A DNA stretch of 14,576 nucleotides, taken from assembly GCF_041807905.1 (NCBI RefSeq), contig NZ_JBGVSA010000049.1:1-14576 (forward strand). The letters run 5' to 3'. Source of the DNA: JBGVSA01 sp041807905. GTDB lineage: Bacteria; Pseudomonadota; Gammaproteobacteria; Burkholderiales; Rhodocyclaceae. Positions 1 to 6,697 of this stretch are shown in pieces (position 1 is the stretch's first letter; each line of letters opens with the position of its first letter). A program made the position numbers and the translations under genes. The notes under the pieces were generated by a model. The model was not told the DNA's origin, made no database searches, and saw only the letters and a list, made by a program, of their open reading frames with translations.

Positions 1-112
1 CGCCGGGACGAACTCCCGGCCATCGGGCGCAAGCAGTCGAGACGACCTCTGCCCAGCAACACACCCGACAGGAAAGGGCTTCGCCCATGCGCCGAGATAC
101 TCGGCGCGCATC
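1..112. other. Left-edge segment downstream of epsG, with stem-loops
   Basis: No gene can be supported here. A perfect 7-bp inverted repeat (GCCGGGA/TCCCGGC, 2-8 and 14-20) sits at the very edge, and a second stem follows epsG (see the terminator entry). On the minus strand an ATG at 21-23 opens a frame that runs off the edge. It could be the start of the next eps gene, which in this kind of locus is often the exosortase, but about seven codons are too few to judge. Confidence 0.35.
76..107 (-). terminator. Possible terminator after epsG
   Basis: Directly after the epsG stop codon (113-115) there is a perfect 8-bp stem, GCGCCGAG/CTCGGCGC (89-96 and 100-107), with a 3-nt loop. A smaller stem, GGGC-GAA-GCCC in the minus transcript (76-86), follows and is trailed by TTTCC. 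There is no long T-run, so this would be a weak intrinsic terminator, or simply a 3'-end stem that protects the messenger. Confidence 0.4.
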
Positions 113-988
113 TCAATAACCATTGAGCACCGACCCCACCACCACCGCCCCCGACTGACTGATGCCATTCGTCAAGGACCGCACCGCATTCACCGGCGTC
201 GCATTCTTGCGCGCCACCACCACCGCCGCCCCCGCCCGCAATGACGCGACGTACGCATCCGCCGACAGCGCCGCGGCCGGGGTGTCGAGAACGATCACAT
301 CGAACGAGTCGGCCGCTTCGTCCAGCACCGCGCGGAATTGCTCGCGTTCGATCAGTTCCTGCGGATTCGGGGGAATCGGTCCAGCGGGCAGCACGGACAG
401 ACCCAACAGATCATTGATGCGCACCACCGCTTCAGAAACGTCGGCGCGGCGCGCCAGCAGGCTGGAGAGGCCGACGCGGTTTTCCAGCTTGAACATCTTG
501 TGCATCGACGGATTGCGCAGGTCCGCGTCGACCAGCAGCGTGCGTTCGCCCAGTTGCGAGAACACGACGGCCAGATTCGCGGCGATGAAGCTGCGTCCCT
601 CGTAGCGTTGCGCACTGGTGATGGCGATCATCTTTCGGCCGCGCTCCGGGTCGAGCCAGCGCATCATCAACTGGCTGCGCAGCGCGCGCATCTGCTCCAC
701 CACGCTCGAATTCGGGCGGAACGCGGCGACGAGTTTGTCCGACAGGCGCGTGTCGCCCGGTATGACGTAGGGGTGGTCGAACTGACGCGCCAGCGCGTAG
801 CGGATGTCCTCCGCCTTGAGCAAGCCGAGCTTGAGGCCCGCCTCGCCGAAACGCAGATTGCGTTGCTGCTGTTCTTCGATGATGAAGTCGACTTCCTGCG
901 GCGAGAGACGGCCGGCCTCCATCAGGATCGCGCCGATCGAGCGGCCCCGCGGGACCAGCGGCGTGCTGCCGGCGATGTTCATGTCCAT
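113..988 (-). CDS. epsG: Chain length determinant tyrosine kinase-like protein EpsG
   Basis: EpsG-type cytoplasmic ATPase/tyrosine kinase partner of the chain-length protein EpsF, acting at the inner membrane to control EPS polymerisation. The N-terminal region (about residues 17-73, starting RSIGAILMEAGRL) resembles the N domain of type II secretion ATPases. A BY-kinase ATPase domain follows: a Walker A-like SAQRYEGRS (125-133), Walker A' LLVDADLR (151-158) and Walker B VIVLDTP (231-237). The Walker A is degenerate, with Arg in place of the usual Lys, and the C-terminus (VLNGY) has a single Tyr rather than a Tyr cluster. I chose the ATG at 986-988 because GGGAGG lies 8 nt upstream, giving 291 aa, a usual length for the family. 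In-frame ATGs at 1060 and 1099 would lengthen the protein; 1099 would overlap epsF by 8 nt but has no visible ribosome site. Last of the epsDEFG run. Family assignment is firm, the start less so. Confidence 0.9.
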   Translation of the reverse strand: MDMNIAGSTPLVPRGRSIGAILMEAGRLSPQEVDFIIEEQQQRNLRFGEAGLKLGLLKAEDIRYALARQFDHPYVIPGDTRLSDKLVAAFRPNSSVVEQMRALRSQLMMRWLDPERGRKMIAITSAQRYEGRSFIAANLAVVFSQLGERTLLVDADLRNPSMHKMFKLENRVGLSSLLARRADVSEAVVRINDLLGLSVLPAGPIPPNPQELIEREQFRAVLDEAADSFDVIVLDTPAAALSADAYVASLRAGAAVVVARKNATPVNAVRSLTNGISQSGAVVVGSVLNGY

Positions 989-1091
989 GGGCGTTTCCTC
1001 CCGGGCGGCGCGCCCCAGCGGGGTGGCCACTGCACGTGGCGTTGCGGGCATCGGTTTCATGCGGGTTCCCTTTCCTGCATCCATGCGTTCA

Positions 1092-2474
1092 TCAGGCATG
1101 CGAATGCGTCAGCAGCCACTGGCGGCGATTGGTCGGCGCTGCGCCGACGTTGGCCAGCACCGGTACGTTGAGTACGTCCAGCAGATCGTCGTCGCTGCGC
1201 ACGCGGCGATTGGTCAGCTCCAGCAGGATGGCCAGTGCGATGCCGAGGAAGCCGCCCAGCGCGATGCCGACGATGCCATTGAGCAGGAAGCGCGGGCTTG
1301 ACGGGCGCAGCGGTACGGTGGCGGCGGTCAGGATGACGGCGTTGGTCTGCTGCGTCTGGCTCTCGAGGTTGGTCTGCGCCAGCCGTTGCGTGACGAGGTC
1401 ATAGGCTTTCTGTGCGGCATCCACGTCGCGCTGCAGGACGGCGATGTCATCCCGCTGCTGCTTGAGCGAGAGCACGCGCTGGCGTTGCGCTTCGAGCGCG
1501 CCGCGCACTTCGGCTTCGCGCGAGAGGTTCACCTGGTTGGCCGTGCCGAGCGAGGTGGCGATCTTGTTGGTCTCTTGCGAGATGCGTGCGCGCAACGAGG
1601 CGATTTCTCCCTCGACTCGCTGCATCTCGGGATGATTGGGGCCGAGTCGCGTGGCGAGGTCATCGCGGCGCGCTTCGGCACGCGACAGATCGCCCTTGAG
1701 GCCGCTGATCAGCGGGTTCTGGAGCACTTCGGGCAGCGTGTCACGATTGCCCGACGCCTGCGCCTGCCGCGATTGGCTGTCCGCGCGCAGCGCCTGGACA
1801 GCGACGAGCTGCGAGGACAGCTCCGACAGCCGTGCGTTCTCGATGTCGTACTGGTCGTTGGAGCCGACGATGCCCTTGGCGCGCTGCACGTCGGAGAGCT
1901 TCTTCTGCGCCGATTCGAGATTGGCACGCAGCACACGGGTGCGGTCTTCGAACCAGCCGGCGTACTGCCGTGCGGGCTCGACCTTCAGGTCGATGGCCGT
2001 ATCGAGATATGCCTGCGCCACGCCATTGGCCAGCGTCGCAGCCATCTTCGGGTCGTTCCACGTCACCGCCACCGTCAGCACGTTGCTGTTCCGGCCGGGC
2101 GCCACGACCAGACGCTGGAGCAGCAGTTGGGCGATCCATACGTTGATGTCCCCCTCGCCTTCGGTCGATTTCTGCCACGCCCTCTGGAAGCGAGCATCGT
2201 CGGCCAGCCGGAGGTTTTTCACGGCGCGCAGCGCGACGCGTTCGCTGGAGATGATGTCGACCTGCGTTGCCATGTAGCTGGCCTGCGCCTGCGTGGGCAT
2301 GAGCGCCCCCACGATCGGGTCCTGCTTGGCGTCGACCACAACCGAGGTGGCGGCTGTGTATTGACGCGTCATCATCAGGGTGACGGCGCACACGATGAGC
2401 GTGACGATGATGGTCGCGCCGAACACCACGCCGCGCCGGGCGGCCAGGATGCGGAAAAGTTGCTGAAGGCTCAT
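1092..2474 (-). CDS. epsF: Chain length determinant protein EpsF (Wzz/GumC-like)
   Basis: Inner-membrane polysaccharide co-polymerase that sets EPS chain length together with EpsG. The 460 residues show the standard layout: a short cytoplasmic N-terminus, TM1 (about 15-35), a large periplasmic region rich in heptad-like Leu/Ala/Glu/Arg stretches predicting coiled coil (about 190-380), then Pro-rich PLRPSSPRF and TM2 (about 396-420). A cytoplasmic tail follows with RRVRSDDDLLDVLNVPVLA, the typical post-TM2 motif of Wzz proteins that pair with a separate BY-kinase. The kinase domain is not fused and is encoded by the next gene, epsG. The ATG at 2472-2474 is preceded by AAGGAG 9 nt upstream. That site overlaps the epsE stop region, and the gap to epsE is only 13 bp, so the two are probably translationally linked. 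Confidence 0.94.
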   Translation of the reverse strand: MSLQQLFRILAARRGVVFGATIIVTLIVCAVTLMMTRQYTAATSVVVDAKQDPIVGALMPTQAQASYMATQVDIISSERVALRAVKNLRLADDARFQRAWQKSTEGEGDINVWIAQLLLQRLVVAPGRNSNVLTVAVTWNDPKMAATLANGVAQAYLDTAIDLKVEPARQYAGWFEDRTRVLRANLESAQKKLSDVQRAKGIVGSNDQYDIENARLSELSSQLVAVQALRADSQSRQAQASGNRDTLPEVLQNPLISGLKGDLSRAEARRDDLATRLGPNHPEMQRVEGEIASLRARISQETNKIATSLGTANQVNLSREAEVRGALEAQRQRVLSLKQQRDDIAVLQRDVDAAQKAYDLVTQRLAQTNLESQTQQTNAVILTAATVPLRPSSPRFLLNGIVGIALGGFLGIALAILLELTNRRVRSDDDLLDVLNVPVLANVGAAPTNRRQWLLTHSHA

Positions 2475-2487
2475 GGCGCAGGACTCC

Positions 2488-3402
2488 TTAGAAGAGGCTT
2501 TCCTTGACGTACAGAATGTCGTCGGGCTGCAGCGTGTCGTTCATCTTTGGTTGCAGCACCGCGACCTTGCCGCTGGTGTCCTTGCGATGGAGCTGCATGC
2601 CGCGCGTGGTCCCGCGCGGGGTCACGCCGCCGCCGGCGGCAAGCGCCTGCATGACGGTCATGCCTCGTTCCAGCCGCAACATGCCGGGGTGCTGCACTTC
2701 GCCATAGATATAGAAGGCCGGCGCGCGATGCACGTAGATGGTGTCGCCGGAGGACAGCACGACGTCGTCATCGGTCCGCCCGTTGAGGAACATGCTGGCC
2801 ACGTCGATCTGTCGCGAGAACGGCTTGCCGTCGCGCACGCCGGTGACGACGACGATGTCGCCGCCGCTGGGCGCCACGCCGCCGGCCGTGGCGATCATGT
2901 CGGTCAGCCGCACGCCGGTGGTTTCGAGCGGATAGCGGCCCGGCTTGTTGACCTGCCCGAGCACGGCGACCTGGTTGCCCTGGTTCTGCGTGACCAACAG
3001 CGTCACCTGCGGTTGCTTCACGTAATTGCCGTCACGCAGCAGCGTGGCGATCTTCTTTTCAGCATCCGCCAGCGACAGGCCGCCGACCTGCACGTTGCCG
3101 ATCAGAGGGAAGGTGATCGCGCCCGCTTCGGACACACGCGTCTCGGTGGTGAGATCCGGGTTCTGGAAGACCGTGACGCGCACGATGTCCCCTGCCCCGA
3201 GCACATAATCACGCGCGATCTGTGCCGGCGTGGGCGCCGCGGGCGACACCGGCGGCACGGCCTGTGTCGCCGCCTGCTCGACCGGCGCCTGCATCAGCGG
3301 GCCCCGCGGAATGGTCTGCGTCTGCGCCAACGCGGGCGCTGCGATCATCACCGCAGCGCTCGCGGCGATCACTCGGTTTCGTACTGTGGCCTGGATGCTC
3401 AT
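2488..3402 (-). CDS. epsE: Polysaccharide export protein EpsE (Wza/GumB-like)
   Basis: Secretin-like export component that carries the EPS chain through the periplasm and outer membrane. The 304-aa product has a Sec signal peptide (about 1-26, cut after ALA in APALAQ). A Pro/Ala-rich linker follows, then a Poly_export domain beginning DYVLGAGDIVRVTVF (about 65-140) and two SLBB-type segments (AVLGQVNKPGRYPLE, about 150-200, and FYIYGEVQHPGMLRLERG, about 230-290). It has no cysteine, so it cannot be a lipoprotein like E. coli Wza. The start at 3400-3402 is chosen because AGGAGG lies 4 nt upstream and the signal peptide begins there; the frame stays open upstream but would run into epsD. It follows epsD by 49 bp and precedes epsF by 13 bp. 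Confidence 0.93.
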   Translation of the reverse strand: MSIQATVRNRVIAASAAVMIAAPALAQTQTIPRGPLMQAPVEQAATQAVPPVSPAAPTPAQIARDYVLGAGDIVRVTVFQNPDLTTETRVSEAGAITFPLIGNVQVGGLSLADAEKKIATLLRDGNYVKQPQVTLLVTQNQGNQVAVLGQVNKPGRYPLETTGVRLTDMIATAGGVAPSGGDIVVVTGVRDGKPFSRQIDVASMFLNGRTDDDVVLSSGDTIYVHRAPAFYIYGEVQHPGMLRLERGMTVMQALAAGGGVTPRGTTRGMQLHRKDTSGKVAVLQPKMNDTLQPDDILYVKESLF

Positions 3403-3451
3403 CGTGCCTCCTCGGGGGTTCTGTCGAATCGTTATGGGTGTCATGCTGTCG

Positions 3452-4453
3452 CTACTCGCTTGCCACATGCCGCTGTCCATCGAAGCTGTCGGCGGCACTG
3501 GCGCCGCGTGCCGCGACGATCAAGGGCGAGGCCGCACCGGCCGTGGTCGAGCGTGCAAATTCGCCGAGCTTTTCGATGCGCGCCGAAGCCCGCAGTTCGT
3601 TGACTTCCTGCTCCGCGCGTTCCAGGCGGCGTTGATTGGTGAGGTATTGCGTGATCAGCGGCGTGGCGGTGGCGAGATCGAGCGGCTCCACGCGCGACGA
3701 ACTCAACTGCACGATCTCTACGTCGTCGCCGTCGACCGTTACCGCCAATTGCCCGTCGCGCATGCGCGCCAGTCGCGGCAGTGCATCCATGGGAATCAGT
3801 TCGGCCGGTTTCTGCGTGGCGCTGTCGACGAACTCCATGCCGTTGTGCTGCAGCCACGGCATCAGGTCTGGCAACCCGCGGGCGCGCGCGACCTGGCCCT
3901 GGATTTCGGCCGCGCGTTCCCGCATGCCCGGCAGGTTGAGCACGCGGAAGCTGTATATGCGACGCCGCGAAAAAAGGTCCGGGTGCTGCTGGTAGTACTG
4001 GCGCACTTCCTGTCGCGAAGGTGCCTTGATGTCGTTGGAGATGTCTTCGAGGTACGCCCGACGCAGGATGTCGCGGCGTGCGGCATCCATCTCGCGCGCC
4101 ACCTGCGGATCGCGGTCGACCTTCTTCTCGATGGCGCGCTGCACCACGATCTGTTCGTCGATCAGGCGATCGAGCACCTTGCCGGCCTGGGCCGGGTCGC
4201 CCTGGGGCGCACTGGGGTCGCCCAGCGCGTCGATGAAGCGATCGCGCGTGATCGGGTCGCCGTTCACCGTGGCAATGGTGGCAGCGGCCTGTGTGCTGCC
4301 ATCGGCCACGGCGGCCGGGCGCGAGCAGGCACATGCCAGCACGGCGCAAGCACCAGCGACCAGCCCGATGACGGGCTTGCCGATCGCTCTCTGCGGGGGC
4401 CCCGCTCGGGTCGATCCGTTCGGGGCCAGACAATCGATGTGTTCGTTCAGCAT
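3452..4453 (-). CDS. epsD: EpsD-family lipoprotein related to peptidyl-prolyl isomerases
   Basis: Periplasmic protein of the EpsD family, probably a lipid-anchored assembly factor for the EPS export machinery. The 333 residues include an N-terminal stretch with a lipoprotein signal: hydrophobic VIGLVAGACAVLACAC with a VLAC lipobox (Cys41; Cys43 is an alternative). A SurA-N-like helical region follows (about 57-160: IATVNGDPITRDRFIDAL, VLDRLIDEQIVVQRAIEK), then a parvulin-like segment (about 160-270) and a charged helical C-terminus. The parvulin segment lacks the Gly-Gly motif of active rotamases, so catalysis is doubtful and a chaperone or scaffold role is as likely. The ATG at 4451-4453 has AGGA 6 nt upstream. 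It is the first gene of the tight epsDEFG run and has a 218-bp leader that looks structured. Confidence 0.88.
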   Translation of the reverse strand: MLNEHIDCLAPNGSTRAGPPQRAIGKPVIGLVAGACAVLACACSRPAAVADGSTQAAATIATVNGDPITRDRFIDALGDPSAPQGDPAQAGKVLDRLIDEQIVVQRAIEKKVDRDPQVAREMDAARRDILRRAYLEDISNDIKAPSRQEVRQYYQQHPDLFSRRRIYSFRVLNLPGMRERAAEIQGQVARARGLPDLMPWLQHNGMEFVDSATQKPAELIPMDALPRLARMRDGQLAVTVDGDDVEIVQLSSSRVEPLDLATATPLITQYLTNQRRLERAEQEVNELRASARIEKLGEFARSTTAGAASPLIVAARGASAADSFDGQRHVASE

Positions 4454-4671
4454 ACGGATTCCTGTCCGGCGCGGTCATGCCGCTAACACGCCCCGCGCGC
4501 AATGGGCGCACGGGACCCGCTCCGCGGGAAAGCGCATGTATCGCTTCCCCGCCCTCACCGTATGTTGTGGAGTCGTCCGAGGAGGCTGTCGCCTCCCGCG
4601 CGCTGCGCACCGTCGGACCTGGCGGCCCTGCCGGACGACAAGTGCGGCCCTCAGGGCCGCGCGGCGAAACG
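4454..4671 (-). promoter_or_regulatory. Leader before epsD with several predicted RNA stems
   Basis: This 218-bp gap holds no convincing gene. In the minus-strand transcript several stems can be drawn: 4644-4650/4654-4660 (7 bp, just after the preceding stop codon); GTCCGA/TCGGAC (4575-4580/4613-4618), which encloses two further hairpins (GGAGGC-TGTC-GCCTCC at 4581-4596 and GCGC/GCGC at 4598-4608) and so makes a possible three-way junction; an 11-bp stem with one G-U pair (4524-4534/4542-4552); and a 9-bp stem with one G-U pair (4492-4500/4506-4514). In the last two, the odd pair is G-U on the minus transcript but A-C on the plus, which favours an RNA read from the minus strand. A short stem at 4516-4528 would compete with the 11-bp one. 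High GC makes chance stems common, so the call is tentative. Confidence 0.4.
4644..4660 (-). terminator. Hairpin after the small secreted protein gene
   Basis: A perfect 7-bp stem, GCGGCCC/GGGCCGC, with a 3-nt loop begins 11 nt after the TGA (4672-4674) of the 130-aa gene. No T-run follows on the minus strand. It may be an attenuator that lowers read-through into epsD, or a 3'-end stabiliser; a classical intrinsic terminator is unlikely. Confidence 0.35.
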
Positions 4672-5064
4672 TCAGTTGTTGAGCCGACGCATCACCGTAA
4701 AGAGGATCATGCCGAGTCCAGCCAGGACGCTGGCATAGAGACCATGTCCGCCCGGCACGCGCGAAGGTGCTTCGAAGGAATCGTACGATGCAGCCACCAG
4801 CCGGCCGTCGTCGGCATAGCGCGAAGCGCCTGGAGAGCGCGCATCGCGGCCCAGCGTGGCCACCGAGACATCGGCCGGGTTACCCAGGCGCGCCAGACTG
4901 ACCTGGACGCTATGGGCGGCCGAGGCTTCGGCGAAGGACCCCGTGGTCGATGCAAACGCCCCGCGTCGCAGGTCGTTGTCAAGGCGGCCACCGCTCTCTG
5001 CGGCGAGCAGCGGGGCGCTGCCCGTGGCCAACACGAACATTGCTGTGACGAAAGTGACTCTCAT
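4672..5064 (-). CDS. Small secreted protein with PEP-CTERM-like (VPGG) C-terminal tail
   Basis: I do not recognise a named family for the body of this 130-aa protein. It has an N-terminal signal peptide (about 1-22, hydrophobic TFVTAMFVLATGSAPLLA). A polar central part follows (about 23-102), without cysteines and rich in Ser, Ala, Asp, Gly and Arg. The tail has three parts: VPGG (103-106), a hydrophobic stretch (109-125, LYASVLAGLGMILFTVM) and a basic end RRLNN (126-130). That is the layout of exosortase sorting signals, V-P-E-P then a membrane helix then Arg, except that the Glu-Pro is replaced by Gly-Gly. The ATG at 5062-5064 has AAGGAG 7 nt upstream, an excellent ribosome site. It lies between epsL and epsD on the same strand. 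It is likely a surface or envelope protein tied to the EPS system; the alternative is a plain C-tail-anchored inner-membrane protein. Confidence 0.82.
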   Translation of the reverse strand: MRVTFVTAMFVLATGSAPLLAAESGGRLDNDLRRGAFASTTGSFAEASAAHSVQVSLARLGNPADVSVATLGRDARSPGASRYADDGRLVAASYDSFEAPSRVPGGHGLYASVLAGLGMILFTVMRRLNN

Positions 5065-5163
5065 GATTCAACTCCTTCATCCAGACCGTGTTGCGAGTCG
5101 TCGCCCGACAATGCAGATGTCATGCGCGACGGTTTGCAAAAGCAAAACTCTGCAAACTCTCGT

Positions 5164-5175
5164 TGCTGCAATGCA
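5164..5175 (-). promoter_or_regulatory. 12-bp motif shared with the epsL/epsB intergenic region (copy 1)
   Basis: TGCATTGCAGCA on the minus strand, 100-111 nt upstream of the small secreted protein gene. An identical 12-mer lies at 6807-6818 between epsL and epsB. Here it sits inside the inverted repeat GTTGC-N6-GCAAC. It may be a binding site for a common regulator of the locus. Confidence 0.35.
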
Positions 5176-5274
5176 ACACTAGTCCAGCCAGATACACGAT
5201 TCGATTAGATGTTTTCGATCTTTCGATCAGCCAAATTTATGCGTGCGCGATGCGCTGTTGTTTTTGGCGAATAG

Positions 5275-5286
5275 GGTTCATGAACC
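5275..5286. promoter_or_regulatory. 12-bp perfect palindrome, operator candidate
   Basis: GGTTCATGAACC is a perfect 12-bp dyad in the gap between epsL and the small secreted protein gene. It is the size of a dimeric repressor half-turn site, but no regulator gene is in the window to assign it to. Confidence 0.25.
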
Positions 5287-5378
5287 GACAAATCCGCCTG
5301 TCTCCATCACGCCCTGATGCCCTTCGGTACTGGTGCTCTCGCCGTCCTTCGCGGGCTTTCCCCCACTGACAAGCAAGA

Positions 5379-6647
5379 TCAGAACCTATAACGGACGTTG
5401 GCATACGCCACGACGTCGTCGTAGTTGTCCTCGTGCCGCGTCGAGTTGCGATGCGCGCTGGACAGACTGGCCTGCACGAGCCAGCGCGGCGTCACCTGCC
5501 AGTCGGCATTGATGCCCAGCGTCCATACGTTTTCGCGTCGCTGATCGACATTCAGGCCGACGACCTGGTTGCCCTCGTAGTCGCGCTTGCGCCAGTCGAC
5601 CACGGCGCCCCACGCCAGCTTGGGCGTGGCCTGCCAACTGGGCCGGAATGCCGCCCCCGTCGTGCGCGCATAGGTGGCCGAACCGTCGTTGATGGCGCCC
5701 AGGTCACGGTAGATCTGGAATTTCAGCGCCGTGATGGTGGTGACGTTCCACGTGTAATTGAGCTGCCCCGTCCAACCGGAGAAGTCGCGCTCCGACAGGT
5801 GGTCGTGGTCGCGTTGCAGCCAGGCGACATACCCGTCGAAGGTCGAGATGCCCGTGGGTTCGTAGAGTGCCGACAGGCGCCACTCGCGCTGCTTGAAACT
5901 GTTGTCGGCGGTCGGCGACAGGCCCAGCGACGGATCGGGCAGGATCACGTTCGGGTAGTCGTACTTCGATTGCCGATAGCGCAGGTCGAGCCAGTTGTCG
6001 GTGCGCGGGGCATAGCGCAGCCCCGCCTCGCCTGCAAAGCTGTCGTTATCGCCGCCCTTGGCGTCATCCAGGCTGTTGCGACTGCGTGCGGCGATCACGC
6101 CGCCCACGATCATCCAGGGTCCCCCGACGCGCACCGCAGCGTCGCCGATGATCCGGTTGTCGGTGACGATGTTCAGTCGCCGATCGAGACGGTCGGCCAT
6201 ATCCACCGGCGCGCGGTAGTTCTGGTACTTGATGCTCGCCGTGCTGTCGCTACCGAATCCCGTCGTCCATCCGGCGCGGATGGTTTCGCTTTCGTAATCG
6301 AGTTGATCGAAGCTCGCGTAGCGCGCGATGGTCCCGCCCAGAAGCGCATAGATGCGCTGGCGGCCGAACTGCTTGTTGAAGTCGATGCCCGCCGAAGTCA
6401 GCGAGACCCAGTCGTCCTGGTGAGTCTCGCCGACCGGATTGGTGCCGTCGGCCAGCTTGAAGACGTTGCTCTCGTACTTGAGCCCCTGGCCGACGTAAAC
6501 ATGGAAGGCGTCGCCGTCGTCCAGCGATGGATCGATGGCCGCCTTTGCCGCCGCCTGCGTTTGCGCATGTGCGCTCCACGTCGCGGAAAGCAGTGTGAAA
6601 ACTACACTGCGTTGCAACAATTTCAGGCCTGATATTGACGTTCGCAT
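5379..6647 (-). CDS. epsL: EPS biosynthesis outer-membrane beta-barrel protein EpsL
   Basis: Outer-membrane barrel of the EpsL family found in exosortase-linked EPS loci, probably the final exit channel for the polysaccharide or a partner of EpsE. The 422 residues start with a Sec signal peptide (about 1-29, ending WSAHAQ). The rest is made of alternating hydrophobic/polar strands with many Tyr and Trp (for example WLDLRYRQSKYDYPNV, LNYTWNVTTITALKFQIY) and ends in VRYRF, the terminal Phe typical of BAM-inserted barrels. The ATG at 6645-6647 has no good Shine-Dalgarno nearby (GAGG lies about 16 nt away), but the signal peptide fixes the start. It is first on the minus strand, 40 nt below a predicted sigma-54 start site, and 310 bp before the small secreted protein gene. 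Confidence 0.88.
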   Translation of the reverse strand: MRTSISGLKLLQRSVVFTLLSATWSAHAQTQAAAKAAIDPSLDDGDAFHVYVGQGLKYESNVFKLADGTNPVGETHQDDWVSLTSAGIDFNKQFGRQRIYALLGGTIARYASFDQLDYESETIRAGWTTGFGSDSTASIKYQNYRAPVDMADRLDRRLNIVTDNRIIGDAAVRVGGPWMIVGGVIAARSRNSLDDAKGGDNDSFAGEAGLRYAPRTDNWLDLRYRQSKYDYPNVILPDPSLGLSPTADNSFKQREWRLSALYEPTGISTFDGYVAWLQRDHDHLSERDFSGWTGQLNYTWNVTTITALKFQIYRDLGAINDGSATYARTTGAAFRPSWQATPKLAWGAVVDWRKRDYEGNQVVGLNVDQRRENVWTLGINADWQVTPRWLVQASLSSAHRNSTRHEDNYDDVVAYANVRYRF

Positions 6648-6697
6648 AATTATGGACAGGCTACCTCGTCCTCTCAGATGGGCTCGGACTTTCCTCT

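Larger units (their letters stand above)
5065..5378 (-). promoter_or_regulatory. Repeat-rich upstream region of the small secreted protein gene
   Basis: This stretch of about 310 bp is visibly less GC-rich than its surroundings and has no gene. It contains a 12-bp palindrome GGTTCATGAACC (5275-5286), a tandem repeat TTTCGATC twice (5213-5228), CGATT twice (5197-5206), GTTGC-N6-GCAAC (5162-5166/5173-5177), GCAAAACTCT followed by GCAAACTCT (5142-5160), and TTTGC-AAAA-GCAAA (5133-5146). On the minus strand TCTAAT (around 5206) could serve as a -10 box, but I see no good -35. The density of short repeats suggests regulator binding sites controlling the small gene and possibly epsD onward. No clear terminator follows epsL. 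Confidence 0.45.

Noticed and set aside
1..23. Start of an exosortase (epsH-like) gene on the minus strand at the left edge
   Set aside because: Only about seven codons remain, with no ribosome site at a good distance and no hydrophobic segment visible; position alone is not enough.
2473..3603. 376-codon open frame on the plus strand opposite epsE
   Set aside because: Low-complexity Arg/His/Gly-rich translation opposite a well-supported export gene.
4454..4671. JUMPstart/ops element for RfaH-type antitermination in the epsD leader
   Set aside because: No GGCGGTAG-type ops core was found on the minus strand here or upstream of epsL.
5166..5186. Sigma-54-like TGGACTAGTGTTGCA before the small secreted protein gene (minus strand)
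   Set aside because: The -24 GG and -12 GC are only 9 nt apart; the strict spacing is 10, and the upstream GG gives 13.
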